A DNA stretch of 64,000 nucleotides from Perca fluviatilis (lineage: Eukaryota > Chordata > Actinopteri > Perciformes > Percidae): NCBI RefSeq assembly GCF_010015445.1, contig NC_053121.1, positions 29,583,934 through 29,647,933 on the forward strand, written 5' to 3'. The notes under the pieces were generated by a model that worked only from the letters and a program-made list of their open reading frames with translations, was not told the origin of the DNA and did not search any database. Both the position numbers and the translations under genes were made by a program. Of this stretch, positions 35,290 to 46,799 are shown one piece after another (position 1 is the stretch's first letter; each line of letters opens with the position of its first letter).

Positions 35290-35980
35290 ATTTTCTGAAG
35301 TTAATGACTTATACAGGCTTATAGGTATAAATGGACAGTCTCTGGTGTTAATTTCATTGGCTGAGTGGGCCCCATAAAAAGGTCATTATGCCTGGTTTGT
35401 GTTTAACTCGTGTTTAATTCCATGCAGCGAGAGAAGGGAAGCTGTATTGATTAAATGACAGCTTAAGGACTAGTTGTGTAATAAATATGCCCTGTGATTG
35501 GACTAGAGAGGAACAAGGAGTCGAACAAAAAAGATGGCTTGAAATAAGTGTCTCAGCTGACAGTGTGTGGAGATGAAGGATTGGAGAGGGACAAAATGGA
35601 GGCTGGGACACTTCAGGCTGATGTTAACAAGCAAATTAGCCACAGAGGGGCGGCCGGGACTAATCAATAGCCACAATAAAAAAGTTGGTGCTGACCACGT
35701 AGTGTCTGCAATGTAAACTGCCCGGCTCTCGGTCCCCAAGGCCAGGCCAACAATAACCTACAACTGAGCGAGACACAAAAGGTATCGACACGGAGAGCGC
35801 TTCAATTTCCCCAGACGGCGGGGCCCTGTCACATCAAACTGGCTATTAGTCACAAATTCTGCCTGCCACCAATCCATCCCCCATTCTCTAGGGGGACCTT
35901 GTCAACTTGAAAGTTGTGCCGCTGGCAAAAGGACATCTGGTTCCACTGTAGTGTGTGTTGAATACAAGAGGCCAGGAGCT
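35290..35980. promoter_or_regulatory. CNE-like region
   Basis: Two unique blocks, 35320-35520 and 35600-35930. Enhancer-like words are packed: cataaaaaggtcattatgcc, tgtattgattaaatgacagc, gtaataaatatgccctgtga, gactaatcaatagccacaat, aacaataacc. AT-core homeodomain words, CAATA/AACAAT SOX-like words and a TGATTAAAT word (PBX/MEIS-like) lie close together. No frame with splice sites and no repeat is present. Conservation was not tested; this is one of the two or three most convincing regulatory candidates by texture. Confidence 0.4.
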
Positions 35981-36599
35981 GCCTGCATGATAAAGGAGAA
36001 CAAACAGGGCCACTTTAGACTTGTCAAGCCTTGTTAGAGGGAGCAAATGACAAAAGAAGGGAAGATATTAAGAACAAAAGGCTGTTTTTACGGCTCTCTG
36101 GTAAAACAAAGCAAAGCAAGAGGGTCTGTGTAGTTAGGATGATACCGAGCTACTGTACATGGAATAACATAGTCGGACATGAAACGAGAAAGATGTTCAT
36201 TTCTGCTAGTAGCAACAAACTAACTATATATATTTAAACCAGGCCTATAGTGTAAGATTTGCCAAAGACTTATCTAATAGAAAATCGGATGTCCTAAGTA
36301 TCCAAATATATTTTTTATTGTGTACGTTAATTACCACATTTAATCAAAGTGTGTGACCAATCGCTACACTGCTAATAAGTTATTTCCACCCTTCTCATCC
36401 AACAGCCCATCCCGTGCCTGCAGCCCTTTGCACTACTTGTTATACGTCTGGCCCTCCTCAAAGTGTCCAAACCGACATGGCTGTCAGTGGCGTGTGTGTA
36501 GCCTTGTAAATTTCAATCAGCGTCTCACAGCAGGGTGCCAAGGTTCGACTTCATTTCCCTCCACACTGAACAGGTGGTAACAGACTGTTCTTCACTCAA
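35981..36599. other. Unassigned non-coding sequence
   Basis: No gene is seen. 36380-36590 is unique, GC-balanced sequence with a 75-codon frame lacking a domain. It may be an extension of the CNE-rich region. Confidence 0.35.
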
Positions 36600-36960
36600 C
36601 GCTGTCTGAGTGATCTGTCGCCCCCGCCATTACTGCTCTATTAATTGCCCCTGGTGTTCATGACAAGATGCTCAGGCGCCCCCGCTTAATGTTTAATGTG
36701 GCGACGCCTCAAATCAATGCGTGTTTAAGAAAGACACGACATGCTGACCAAGACTGCTGGACTGTGCCATTAGATAGCTGGAGGAAGGAAGTATCACATC
36801 CCTCTCGCTGTGGAGTGGCAATTGGAGAAGGTGGGATATATGATGTGGTTAATTGACTCAAACAGGGAAGTTAATGTGAATCCTTTCTGCTGAGCTATTT
36901 TAACTATCACTAATGTTAATTGTAGGAGAAGGAGGGCAGATGGTTAGTCTTTGCTTGACC
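36600..36960. promoter_or_regulatory. CNE-like block
   Basis: Dense unique sequence with mixed composition: ctattaattgcccctggtg, cgcttaatgtttaatgtggc, gtggttaattgactcaaac, ctaatgttaattgtagg. TAATTG/TTAATTG words recur four times in 300 bp. There is no repeat structure, and the 62-codon frame (36668-36856) has no domain. A regulatory role is inferred. Confidence 0.4.
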
Positions 36961-37550
36961 CTTAAAATCCCTTAAAGATTATAAAGAGACAAGTTTAAAA
37001 ACAAATAAAATGTGTTTACTTTATTAAGCATTTTCTTTGAATTTTCACCCCTAAAACCTACATTTTTTTTAACATTGCAGAATAAGCAGCAAAACTAAGC
37101 CTTTACACAAACTGTTAACAAAGGCCTATTTAATTAGATCCTATCATCCCACAGAACATGCACATGTTCTAAAGCGGGATATTTTAAAGGAGATTTATGA
37201 TTCTATTGCATTTGCCTCTTGATCGAGGGGGTATCATCTGGGAATGGATCTGGAATACAGATGAGATTGGGCGAAGGCAAAAAAAAAAAAAAAAGAGGAG
37301 ATCAATTTTAGAGGCAAAGGTTTGGCACATTTAATGAATTCATGCTACTTCTCCCTCTATATCTTTCCCTCACCCCTTTCTCTGTAAGGATGAAAAGATG
37401 AAAAGAAAAACCCTCACAGAGTGACCGTTAGGGAGGTGCTCTGCGGGCAATCAATCACCAATCAGTCATTGAAAGTGCTTGTCCTGCTGTTGGAGGATGT
37501 TCTTCATTACTTACAGACTTCCAACGTGGTAACGGATGTGAGGGTGAAGG

Positions 37551-37598
37551 GGTGTGTGTGTGTGTGTGTGTGTGTGCGTGTGTTTGAGTGTGTGTGTT
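37551..37598. repeat. (GT)n microsatellite, imperfect
   Basis: A GT run interrupted by gc and tgag units; it generates a Cys-Val frame. A smaller AC-rich patch lies about 130 bp downstream (37727-37757). Confidence 0.93.
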
Positions 37599-38299
37599 GA
37601 AGGCAATTATTCATGGCCTTTTACTCTAACCACCTTGGAAGGAAGAAGTATAAACCTGCGATATGGTTGTTGGCATTCACAGGTGAACATAATATCATCA
37701 AACCTCTATTTCTGCCCCTTTCATACACATGTACACGCACATACACACATGCACATATCATCCTCATGAATTTGGAGTCCTCTGCGGACCCAGTGGGCTT
37801 TGGATGATCCCCGAGGTTGATATTAGCTCCCATGATAGGCATCGGAGAATAACCCAGCTTAGACTGTGTTTAGATTCGCCAACCTTAACTTCTTTAAAAG
37901 CCAAAATAACCACACTGGACCAAGAGTTTTTTTTTAAGAATGAAGCTAAAATATGTTTACAGTCTGATATTGCTTCAGAAACACACCTGGAGTCATGTTT
38001 AAGATATTTTTAGGGGAGTACTAAGTAAAATTAAAGTACATTTTTGTTAATAAATAAAAATGACCAAACTTCTAATAAGGATTATATAAAAAAGATACAA
38101 TAATTAAAAATAAAAAACAAACTAAAGATTGGTTTCATACAAAATAACAACCACCAAATGACAAATTCCCACTGCAGCAACAGACAATAGAGAAAAGAGA
38201 AATATTCAGCCCTATCCCACATCAGATATCCCACAACTTATTAGATGCGTTGCTGGAATACCCTATTAGGAATGAAGAAGGGAGGTAGAAGGGAAAGGG

Positions 38300-38520
38300 G
38301 GCTTTACTTTAAATTGAGGAAGTGCCAACGCACATTTATTGGCTCTAATGTGGCACGGGCGACCCCCGTCACAATATTGGAGCTCCGTGGGCCGGTGCTG
38401 CCACAGTGGGGGAACATAATAACCTTTTTAAGGGTGCAGCGTGTTGCCGACTCACAGAATAAAGACTTCACAGTCAGCGCCTGGCGAGAAAACGGAGGGC
38501 CTCGCCCCAGATGAACATAA
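38300..38520. promoter_or_regulatory. GC-balanced CNE-like block
   Basis: Unique sequence, GC-richer than its AT-rich flanks, with several CpGs. It holds gcacatttattggctctaat, catggc-free gggcgacccccgtcacaat, aacctttttaagggtgcagc and aataaagacttcacagtc. Antiparallel frames of 84 and 89 codons cover it, so coding cannot be ruled out, but neither shows a domain or splice sites. A compact regulatory element is the simplest reading. Confidence 0.4.
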
Positions 38521-38849
38521 TCTTTTGTTATTATGCTGTTAATACGTTTTCTTTCCACGCGCTGATCTCAAACAAACCCACCCCCAGCGCCCCACAACCA
38601 CCGCCTGAAAAAGAGGATTTATTCCTATGTTCATCTAACCTTGTGAACAGAGCTACAAAGTCTCAGTATATTAGGGGAACAATGTTTTTTTTCTATACAC
38701 AGTAATTAGAAATCATGTACAGGTATTAAAGGCAACAGAAGTGAATAATTGTGTGTGTCTTGCTGAAGAAAAAAAACAAAAAAAAATTTCCAATCTACTA
38801 CATCAGCCACAACCTAAAATCCCTGTCATCTCCCACAATCCCTTTCACC

Positions 38850-39180
38850 CAGTGTGCTGACACCAAGTGGTTTTGTGGTTTTGTGTCGCTGCTCTGTGTG
38901 GCAGCCAATCGACCAGGCCATTGATTAACAGATTGGAATTATTAACTGGGGGATCATCCATCCCACATCGCCCATGTCATTTCCATTACGCCTCATTTCA
39001 GAGACAACGCACGGCAGAGGAGATGGGCCGGACAGAAAACCTCCTCCTCATTAGCATTCTAATTAAGAGGCCATCAGATAATGATCAATCAAAGCAATCA
39101 GCAGGCAGACAAGCAGCCGCATGCAGATGGAGAAGACGTGCATCTCGGAGCACAAACGCACAGTTAAACACACAAATAAG
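38850..39180. promoter_or_regulatory. CNE-like block rich in ATTA/ATCA words
   Basis: A very dense run of AT-core words in mixed sequence: ccaatcgaccaggccattga, ttaacagattggaattatta, cctcattagcattctaatta (39047-39066), ataatgatcaatcaaagc. A CTAATTAAGAG core and an ATCAATCAAAG word (PBX-like and TCF/LEF-like) lie within 40 bp. The 111-codon frame across it has no domain. By texture this is the strongest enhancer candidate of the window. Conservation was not tested. Confidence 0.45.
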
Positions 39181-40129
39181 TTGTTATATGTATTTTTCCT
39201 AGGGATTTGGGATTTGGTGATCTTGTACAATGCGCCTTTGTTATTCTATCTTGTCATATATGTGCGGCATTGTACATATATCACAGTATTGAATACAATT
39301 CAGGGGGAACAAACATATTATTATTATTATTATAAATCACAGCTAAGCGACAAAAGAAATCCATTACAGTAAATTCTGAACATGTCCTTAAAAATGACAT
39401 GATTGCATTTATGAAAAAAACCAAAACATAATATAATATAAACATATTCACCTCCCTTGGAAGTTGTCATGTTTAATGAAACGGAGTAGATTTAATGTGT
39501 TTTTTCGACACTGATCAACATATGATTTGTGGTGTGTAATCACAAATATGACACACAACATACATGTTTGTGTCTGCAGTCAATTGGTTTTAGAAGTCAC
39601 ATAATATGTTGAATAGAGTTTACCTGTGTGTATTTAATGGGTTTTAGTTGATTGTAATACATCTGTAACTAGAAGGTCCATCTTTTGGGGAGTCAGTATC
39701 GTGACAAAACCTATGCAACGAAGACAAAAGCTCTAAAAAAAAAGCCATAATAAACCTACTTTTTTGATGCAGCATTCTGAGATGATAAACCATGAAAACT
39801 ACGAGTGGTGAATACTTTCTATACGCACTGTATCTGCAGCACCAAACAAATAAAATAACGTTACTTCTGTAAACAAATATTGCAACATGTTTGACGTTTA
39901 AAGTAAAAGTCTACACGCTCATTCGTGTGTGTGTCAAGGGGTTATGTGATTCTTTGGCCCCACAAACCACACATTGTTTGGAGAAGTGTCTTTGGCCCAC
40001 CAGTAGCAGTTCGATGGACCACCACCTCTACGCAGGCATGCAGCAGTTATAAATAAACATAGACCCTGTTTGGCAATATGTCAGTGCTTTAGTGTTTTAT
40101 GAAGCAGTGTTTTATACCACCATTCACAT
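39181..40129. other. Unassigned AT-rich non-coding sequence
   Basis: No gene is seen. A short (TTA)n patch lies at about 39316-39333. The rest is AT-rich unique DNA. Confidence 0.45.
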
Positions 40130-40461
40130 TAACTCCATAAAGCCGTGCGGCCACCACTGGCGACTCAACGCGGGGCCACTGCTGCTGCGCAATTATGCAG
40201 AATCCCATTGGCTTTGATTTAGGAACTATCAGCGGGGCCGAGCTGCTGGGCTGAGAGTCGAGGTGTGGAAAGGAGGCGTCATTGATTGAATTTTATGTCG
40301 TTGTTGTTGGAGATCTTAACATGCCAGAATTTATAACCCGGAGAATAATAATGTCATATAAAAGCTGACAGAGCCAAATAGGGCCTCGCACTTCATCTCT
40401 GCCGCAACCCACCACCACTGGGGTGGCCCTGTCACAGCCATTCTCCATTTCAAATGTATTC

Positions 40462-40462
<1 letters not shown>
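40130..40462. promoter_or_regulatory. GC-balanced CNE-like block
   Basis: Unique sequence including gccaccactggcgactcaac, gcgcaattatgcagaatccc, ttggctttgatttaggaac and ggcgtcattgattgaatttt. The cattgattgaat core resembles a PBX/HOX composite word. No frame with domain or splice sites is seen. It ends at the CT microsatellite. Confidence 0.38.

Positions 40463-40493
<31 letters not shown>
40463..40493. repeat. (CT)n microsatellite
   Basis: About 15 CT units, homopurine on the minus strand. They explain the Arg-Glu repeat frame on that strand. Confidence 0.96.
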
Positions 40494-40495
<2 letters not shown>

Positions 40496-40596
40496 TTTTC
40501 TGAAAATGAAAAATTTGTGTTTGACATTGGAGAAAAAAAATCAATATGAACTTATAAACCATACATAGTGTGCACTTCATTATTTTGTGACAAATT

Positions 40597-40636
40597 TATA
40601 TGTCTGCTTTTCATGATATAATAAAGCAGACATATA
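40597..40636. repeat. Perfect 14-bp inverted repeat
   Basis: TATATGTCTGCTTT (40597-40610) is followed, after a 12-base AT-rich spacer, by its exact complement AAAGCAGACATATA (40623-40636). It is AT-rich and isolated. It could be a small cruciform-prone site or the remnant of a MITE. Confidence 0.8.
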
Positions 40637-41979
40637 CATTATATCTATAGATATATATACACATTTTGAGTGATTGGATATAGAGGACTCAACATAAAAC
40701 ATTTCCACAGTAAAATGGATGCTAATTACTTACAGATTTATTTATTTAGCATTAAAATATATGTATTCTATAATGAGTAGAAAAGGGTGAAACTGTAAGT
40801 ATTATCCTATTACTATGGGCAGTATAGTCAAATATAAAAAGGGCCTAATCCTTACAGTTAAAACCACATATTATAGACTGCAGCTACATGCATGTAAACA
40901 ACTATACACAGTGAGCAGATTGTTTAAATAAACTTAATGGTTGTTCCTAATTTACCAAGTACTGTTTCATTTTATGACATCATCTTTAGTTATAAAATAG
41001 TGAATACTGAACTTCATATGAACTGAAATACAGAATGACAACAATTCATCTAGTTTTGCCTGCAGTTAGCAATGACTCTGTGTACTAATAACTTAGAAAA
41101 TTAGTAACCAATCTTGTAAAATTTGACTTCAAAATAGAATTTTAGATGAATCCTTATCCAACTTTCATGAACTTACACAAAGTACAGTATGAAATCAGCT
41201 AACACCTTGCAGACCCAGAAATCGTTACTTATGTTGGGAAAACTAAAAACAGTTTGTCGTGTTAACTGACCTGCTTAGCAGTGCTGTGCTTTTAAACACC
41301 CCTTGGTGTCAAATAGATGTGTGCATCACATCGCAGGTGGCATGCCCCCTCCCAAACTATGGTGCTGCAGGTATCACTGAGAAACCTTTACACCACCAGC
41401 ACCATACTGGCACAAAAACGCACACAGCCCTGTCCAGACGTCATATTAGTGCAGCGTAATCTCACTGCCCACCTCCAAAAAAAAAATGACATGACGTTGA
41501 CTGAGCCGAATTATCGAATTTTCATCGGCTGCCTTAGGCCATGTAAGGACTGTTCAATTTTAGCCTGAGGAGGACACACCATTAACAGGAGATGAGTCAA
41601 GAAAGTCCCTCTTCTGATTGCCCCAAGAAGCCATTACCGTCCAACTGCAGCAGGACGCCACTGGTGGAGTGGACACATGCCCCAACTTACACATACACAC
41701 ACATACATACTGTACAGACACAGGCAGGCATGTATTCACAAATGCATGCACACATACATCGCTGAAAATCCACATATCCCCATCCTTACCCCATCCCATC
41801 CCACCCCCCTCCTGCAGAAAGCAGATGCAATTTACATGAGTTGAAGGGAGGTGACAGGTAGCAATCAGCCTGGGGAATAGGGTTAGAGGCTGACGCCCGG
41901 TTGCGTATTACCGCCTGCCAACCAAAGCCTACAGATTGCTTATACCAGGCCACGACCTCCGACCCTGCCACATATCAAC
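40637..41979. other. Unassigned non-coding sequence
   Basis: No gene is seen. 40640-41240 is AT-rich. 41250-41580 and 41780-41980 are unique and more balanced. A CA-rich patch lies at about 41690-41760. Confidence 0.45.
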
Positions 41980-42480
41980 CAATTGCCCTTTAGTATAATT
42001 ATGTGGAATAATCTTTTAGAGTTTGATTCGAAGGAGATAGGGAGGGAGGGCCACTTCTAATTTATTTTTTTAAGAGATGGCTTGTTAATAAACACTTTTT
42101 TGGTGCAGGGCCCGTCTGGCAGCCATAAGTGAAATACCCTTAGTACTAGAGGTCAGATTTATCTATTTGCCTGTGTGTCAGTCCAGACAGACATCTGCAC
42201 TGGATTGGTTGTAGGTGAAGACCGTCGGGAATGTCATTATCCCGTGATGATGTTTTAATGATAGTATCACTGGAGGTGGCCCTCATGGATCTGTCAAAAT
42301 ATCATCACATTGTTTAGATGTCATTAAAATTTCATGAAGTGCAGTGGCAGGCGAGTCCTGCCAACAACCTGATGTTATCTCCAGCCTTTAGATGACATCT
42401 TTCATCCTTTTCTATTTTCTATTTCCAAGACGCACCTCATGCTGCTGGGACCGCATCATCACTGGGCTGCTGAACATTCA
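41980..42480. promoter_or_regulatory. CNE-like region
   Basis: Unique sequence: tagtataattatgtggaata, ctaatttatttttttaagag, gatgatgttttaatgatagt, gatgtcattaaaatttcatg. AT-core words alternate with GC-balanced runs such as ggtggccctcatggatctg. No coding signature. It ends where the interrupted MITE copy starts (about 42505). Confidence 0.38.
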
Positions 42481-42504
42481 AGCCAAAAATAAAGAATTGG
42501 GGAA

Positions 42505-43053
42505 GTATCGAAAAATGATTAGTCCATTGACAGAAATTGTTTAAGCAAAAATGCCCCCCTAAAAAAAATCCAGCTTCTCAATTGTGAGGATTTGTTGCTT
42601 TTCTCTGATTTAGATCATCATCAAACATTGTCATCAAATAGTGTTGTTAGGGCAAAACAAGCACTTTAATGACACAGACATAGCCTCTGGGAAGGTGTGA
42701 GGGGTTATCTTTCATTTATTTCTGACATTTCAAAGACTAAGCAAGTCTAGTCAATTTTATTTATATAGCTGAAAATCACAAATTTGCCACAAAGGGCTTT
42801 ACGATCTGTAGCAGCTTACAACACCCTCTATGATTAGATCCTGGATCTGGAAAAACGTGGGGTAACATTTTCTTCATTCTTCCTTCCTTTCTTCCTTCCT
42901 TTCTTTCTTTTTTTTTCACTATGGAAAAACAGAATGAAAATACTAGGTAAGAAAATGAATCTGGGAAAGATGTTGAGCAACTTACAAACACGTGACAAAT
43001 GATGATAAGAAGAGATCAATTGGTGATGAAAATAGTCATTAGTTTTAGGCTAG
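42505..43053 (+). mobile_element. hAT-type MITE family A, interrupted by another repeat
   Basis: The 5' portion (42505-42744) carries family words in order: GATTAGTCCATTGACAG, TTTAAGCAAAAATGCC, CAGCTTCTCAATTGTGAGGA, TTTGTTGCTTTTCTCTG, GGCAAAACAAGCACTTTAAT, TTCTGACATTT. The 3' end reappears at 43013-43053 (GATCAATTGGTGATGAAAAT, AGTCATTAGTTTTAGGCTAG). The gap is a different repeat (42745 to about 43005). The clean split means the second repeat inserted after the first. Exact junctions are blurred. Confidence 0.72.
42745..43005 (+). mobile_element. Nested interspersed repeat (TCAATTTTATTTATATAGC type)
   Basis: It starts near TCTAGTCAATTTTATTTATA and includes TAGCTGAAAATCACAAATTT, GGGCTTTACGATCTGTAGCA and TACAACACCCTCTATGATTA, a motif order I know from a common fish repeat. 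It continues into a (TTCC)n patch at 42883-42910 and ggaaaaacag. It lies inside family A sequence (42505-43053). Class is uncertain. Confidence 0.65.
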
Positions 43054-43899
43054 GCTTAACTGAATCCTTTGGTCATTTTTTTCCAACATCTGAGTCTTCA
43101 TGGTCCATGCCCAAAAGAAGTGTAACAGCTTGTTGCTTATGAATTTTGAAACATGTTTTCACACAAAGTAAAAGATAGAAAGCTTATTTCAGTTTAAAAA
43201 TAAAATGTCCAGTAGTTTATGCATAAACCCAAACACATGGAAGCAGTGTTGAATTTCATTAAAACTCACTTCTGAGTAATTACATTACTGTGTTTTATTT
43301 TTTTTTCGGTGTCTGATCTTAACCTTGGCCCGTAAAAAAAAAAATCATGAACTTAACCCTTAAGAGTTTGGTATCCCTTCGACGCCACACACAGCCACAT
43401 TAGTAGCAGGGTCTGACCTTAATCATACAGTCCCATCAGAAACCCGCTGACCTTAACCTCCCAGGAGAACTCTCGCCATTCACACACTCACTGGGACCCC
43501 CGGCTGCCCATTTAGTGCTTTAATGGTGGGAGGCGCCCGCTCAGCCACCCATTTCATTGTGTCCCCCTCTGCCTTACACCCCCGCATGCACACACACAGT
43601 GCACGTGTACACACACCCATTGGAACACACAAGTCTACGTGCACACATGCACACAAAGGGTTTGCATCAACACAAACACAAACCGATATTGCACCAGCCT
43701 TCTCTCCACAGGGGGTTAAAATCAACATATGTCCCTGTCACACACATAAAGGTGAAGGTTGTAGGCTGTGTAGGCTGTGAGGCTGCATGTAAAAAATAAA
43801 ATGTGAGTAAAATCCTGATTTTCCCTTTCAATATACAGACTTTTTTTTTTTTTTTTTTCTTCAAAAGTTGTTAAAGTTTTAAAACCAAGACTTCTGACA
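43054..43899. other. Unassigned non-coding sequence with CA-rich patch
   Basis: No gene is seen. 43370-43560 is unique and balanced. 43580-43690 is CA-rich with interruptions and produces shadow frames on both strands. T homopolymers occur near 43300-43312 and 43841-43858. Confidence 0.45.
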
Positions 43900-44460
43900 G
43901 ACTTCTTGGCTTTATCGGAGGCGTGCGACACAGCTCCCATCCACTCTGCAGTTTGAGCAGTCTGTAAAGGGCAAAAAAGAAATCAATTCCACCCTGACAA
44001 ATGTAAATAAGGTCTTATCGGGGCAGCAGCGACGCATCGACAGCATCAAGCGAGCAAATGTTCCACTCGCTTGCCTGTCATTTAACTACATCACCGGATC
44101 ACTTCTCCATATTTTGCCCTGAGGACAGCCAATTCTCCATCACATCTGCGTACATATGAGCTCACATGTGTGGGTATGTGTGTGCATGTATAATAACGTA
44201 CGTGTGTGTGTGTGGCTTTCATTTTTGCTTGTGGACAGCATCACTTTACATTTATTGAAATGAGCAGCTCTCCCTGGGGCGCTTGTGCGGGGCTGAGGCC
44301 TGCAGCCATGCTAGCATCTATCGACTCTCTAGGATTAGGGCTGGCTGAGGCAGCCTCCCCCCAGTGGCCCCGGCGAGGTGACCCGCACCGAGACAAAGTT
44401 CAGCAGGGGAGAACAGGGTGAGCTCTCCCGGGCACAGATTAGGGGCCCTGCCTCTCCCAG
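43900..44460. promoter_or_regulatory. CNE-like region
   Basis: Unique balanced sequence: tttgagcagtctgtaaaggg, aaatgtaaataaggtcttat, cggggcagcagcgacgcatc, ctgtcatttaactacatcac. 44270-44460 is GC-rich with CpGs (gcgaggtgacccgcaccg). TG-rich DNA at 44166-44214 splits the region. Frames of 61-71 codons on both strands have no domain. Confidence 0.33.
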
Positions 44461-44899
44461 TGGAGACATGAAAGTGTGAAACGATACGATGTGTCTCTGT
44501 ACTTGCACTAGAACACACACAAACAGTCACATCAAACAGGCTCAGGTTTGCTCAGGCAAAAACTCCAATTAGGAAAACATGTCACTTGTGACAGGTGGAT
44601 ACATTTATCAGTGTGATTTTACACTAATACACCACTGCCTCAAAACACACACATTTATTGTGTTGTACTCGAAAAAATAACCAGTCACACAATCACATTT
44701 ACATATATTACATCTCAATGTGCTGCTCTCCAGGCAAAGGCAAGGAAAACATTTTCTTTTTCTATAAATTGGAAACTAAATAAACTTTAAACCGTAAAAA
44801 GCAAAGAAAGCAAACATACAAACTATTCAATCATTAGGATGCAATACTCATTATTGAGGGGCATAAAAAAGAACAGTTGTGAGGCGGCTTTAAAAATTG
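44461..44899. other. Unassigned non-coding sequence
   Basis: AT-rich unique DNA with short CA patches. No gene is seen. Confidence 0.45.
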
Positions 44900-46320
44900 G
44901 ACGTCCATGGACTGTTTCGTGTGTCTGATTTGGTCTAGATTTAGGCCACGATGGACATCCTTTTCGGTTCACAACATTAAATCAAATTATCTACATGAAA
45001 ACTTTTTATCTGCAAGTTGTCCTTGGCCGATTATTGGGCCGCTTTTTGGCAGTTTGCAGATCATCTGCATCAGCGTTTTTCTTTGACCGACAACCGATAA
45101 AGTTAATTAATTAAAAAGTGCGCTACTTTGGCTCCACTACAGCTCTGTGTCCGTTTCACTCCCCACTGAGTCTGTCCCGGCCACAACGCTATCTGACTAT
45201 CTTTTATTGTGTATTATATTGAAAGTTTCTAATTTATTAAATAATTGCTTAAAGCATCTAAAAAAAAGTTTAGTGTTGGATTTTGTAACATTCCAAAATC
45301 TCAATTTTGACTTAAAAGGGCTCTCAGAAAAGTTTGGGAGAATCAACCGAACTCTTTTTTTTTTTGGTAACACTATTAAATTAGTGTTTAATAGACACAT
45401 AAACGGTACAAATATGAGTTTAAGTGTCACCATATGGGACCTTTAAAGATTTTATATGCACTGTATATGCATATCGGTTCCAATATCAATTATCGGTTTA
45501 ATTAACTACTGATAATCGGTATGGGTACCGGCCTTGAAAAAACAGCAGCGGTCAATCCCACATGCCTCCCATTTATTCAATACTTTATGAACTTGCAAGT
45601 GGAGGCTGGCTGAGAGCCTCACTTGCATTTACAATAACTACAATGCAAAATGCTGTTCCCGTCACAGACAACGGCAATGTTGACATTTTACAAATCATAG
45701 TTCTATATCAGGAAGGCTGCACAGGCTAACAGCAAGCTAAAGGCCGCTTCACCAGACTTTAAATTGACCCAGTATGTCTCAATTGTCCAATAGTTAGTAA
45801 ATAAAAACAGTTGCTCATCTTAACATCAAGTGTCTCTGTCTTTACAATGTTGGTGATGCACAGGAAATGAGGACTTCTATATTTCTGGCAGCAGAAATCA
45901 CTGCATTTCGGGAAAAATGGCAAAAAGAACAGGCTTGTTAGCATAAACAGAGATAGCTACCACACTCGACCAGACCGCACCCGACCAGACAGAGAAAAGA
46001 GCACAGACTACAAAGAACAAATATATAAATGCCAGTAGCGGCCACATATTTGTTTGCCAAGTGATCCCTGGGTACCGCAGTGCAAAAACAACACAGCAAT
46101 GACTTCTGAGCACCAAATATGTCACCAAATAAAACAATAAAAAAACACAAGAATGTTTTGGTTTACAACTTTATTACACGTGACATTTTCGTTTTTTGCA
46201 ATCAAAATAATCACATACATTTGAAGTGCTCCTTAAGTAAGACATTTCTCGAAAAACAGCTACATTTGTTTAAGTTGGTTCTTTCAGAGTATCGTTCACT
46301 GATCCCTACCTAAGGCCACT
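44900..46320. repeat. Probable old interspersed-repeat cluster, ends not resolved
   Basis: Several segments read like diffuse fish repeats: GGCCGATTATTGGGCCGC near 45026, CATATGGGACCTTTAAAG near 45432, TATCGGTTCCAATATCAATT near 45471 then GATAATCGGTATGGGTACCG, and CTGCATTTCGGGAAAAATGG near 45900. Two oppositely oriented TATCGG/CCGATA clusters flank about 450 bp. No target duplication or clean inverted ends could be found, and no coding relic. The call is tentative. Confidence 0.4.
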
Positions 46321-46739
46321 AATTGCAGGGAGAAATGCAAAAATCTGTGTTCAAACAAGGCCATCCATTACGCCATGGCAGGCAGAGATATTACAGGTTT
46401 TAGATGTAAAAGTAGTAATTAAGGTTTCAGAGATTTTAATTGGTTCTTTTGTTTCATATAAGCCCCTTTGCCTTTGAAGCTACAATGAACAGGAGTATTC
46501 TTTTTTTATTCATCCCAAGAATTTCCCACCAGAAACAAGATCCACGCTCAAACATTTTTGATTTTGATTTTGTTTCGTTTTCTGAAGCAGTGTAACAATC
46601 ACATTTGCACTTCAGCAAATGAAATATCAGCGTTTCTGGTAAAAAGACAAGAGGTTACATACAGGAATTGGCTAATCTGGGGAAGGGAAAGGGGGGATGG
46701 TGGGTACAAAGAATGAACTCCTTAAGTCATGAAGTGGCT
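46321..46739. other. Unassigned AT-rich non-coding sequence
   Basis: No gene, RNA or repeat end is recognised. Unique AT-rich sequence leading into the CAT-rich patch. Confidence 0.4.
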
Positions 46740-46758
46740 ATCTTGCCTCTGAGTGGTA

Positions 46759-46797
46759 GCATCATCATCATCTTCATCATCATCACCACCACCACAC
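46759..46797. repeat. (ATC)n/(CAC)n trinucleotide patch
   Basis: An imperfect run of cat/cac triplets with one ttc interruption. Confidence 0.9.
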
Positions 46798-46799
46798 AA

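Noticed and set aside
45898..46150. Hydrophobic minus-strand frames of 70-79 codons
   Set aside because: Two overlapping frames of one AT-rich repeat-like tract; no start context, domain or partner exon.
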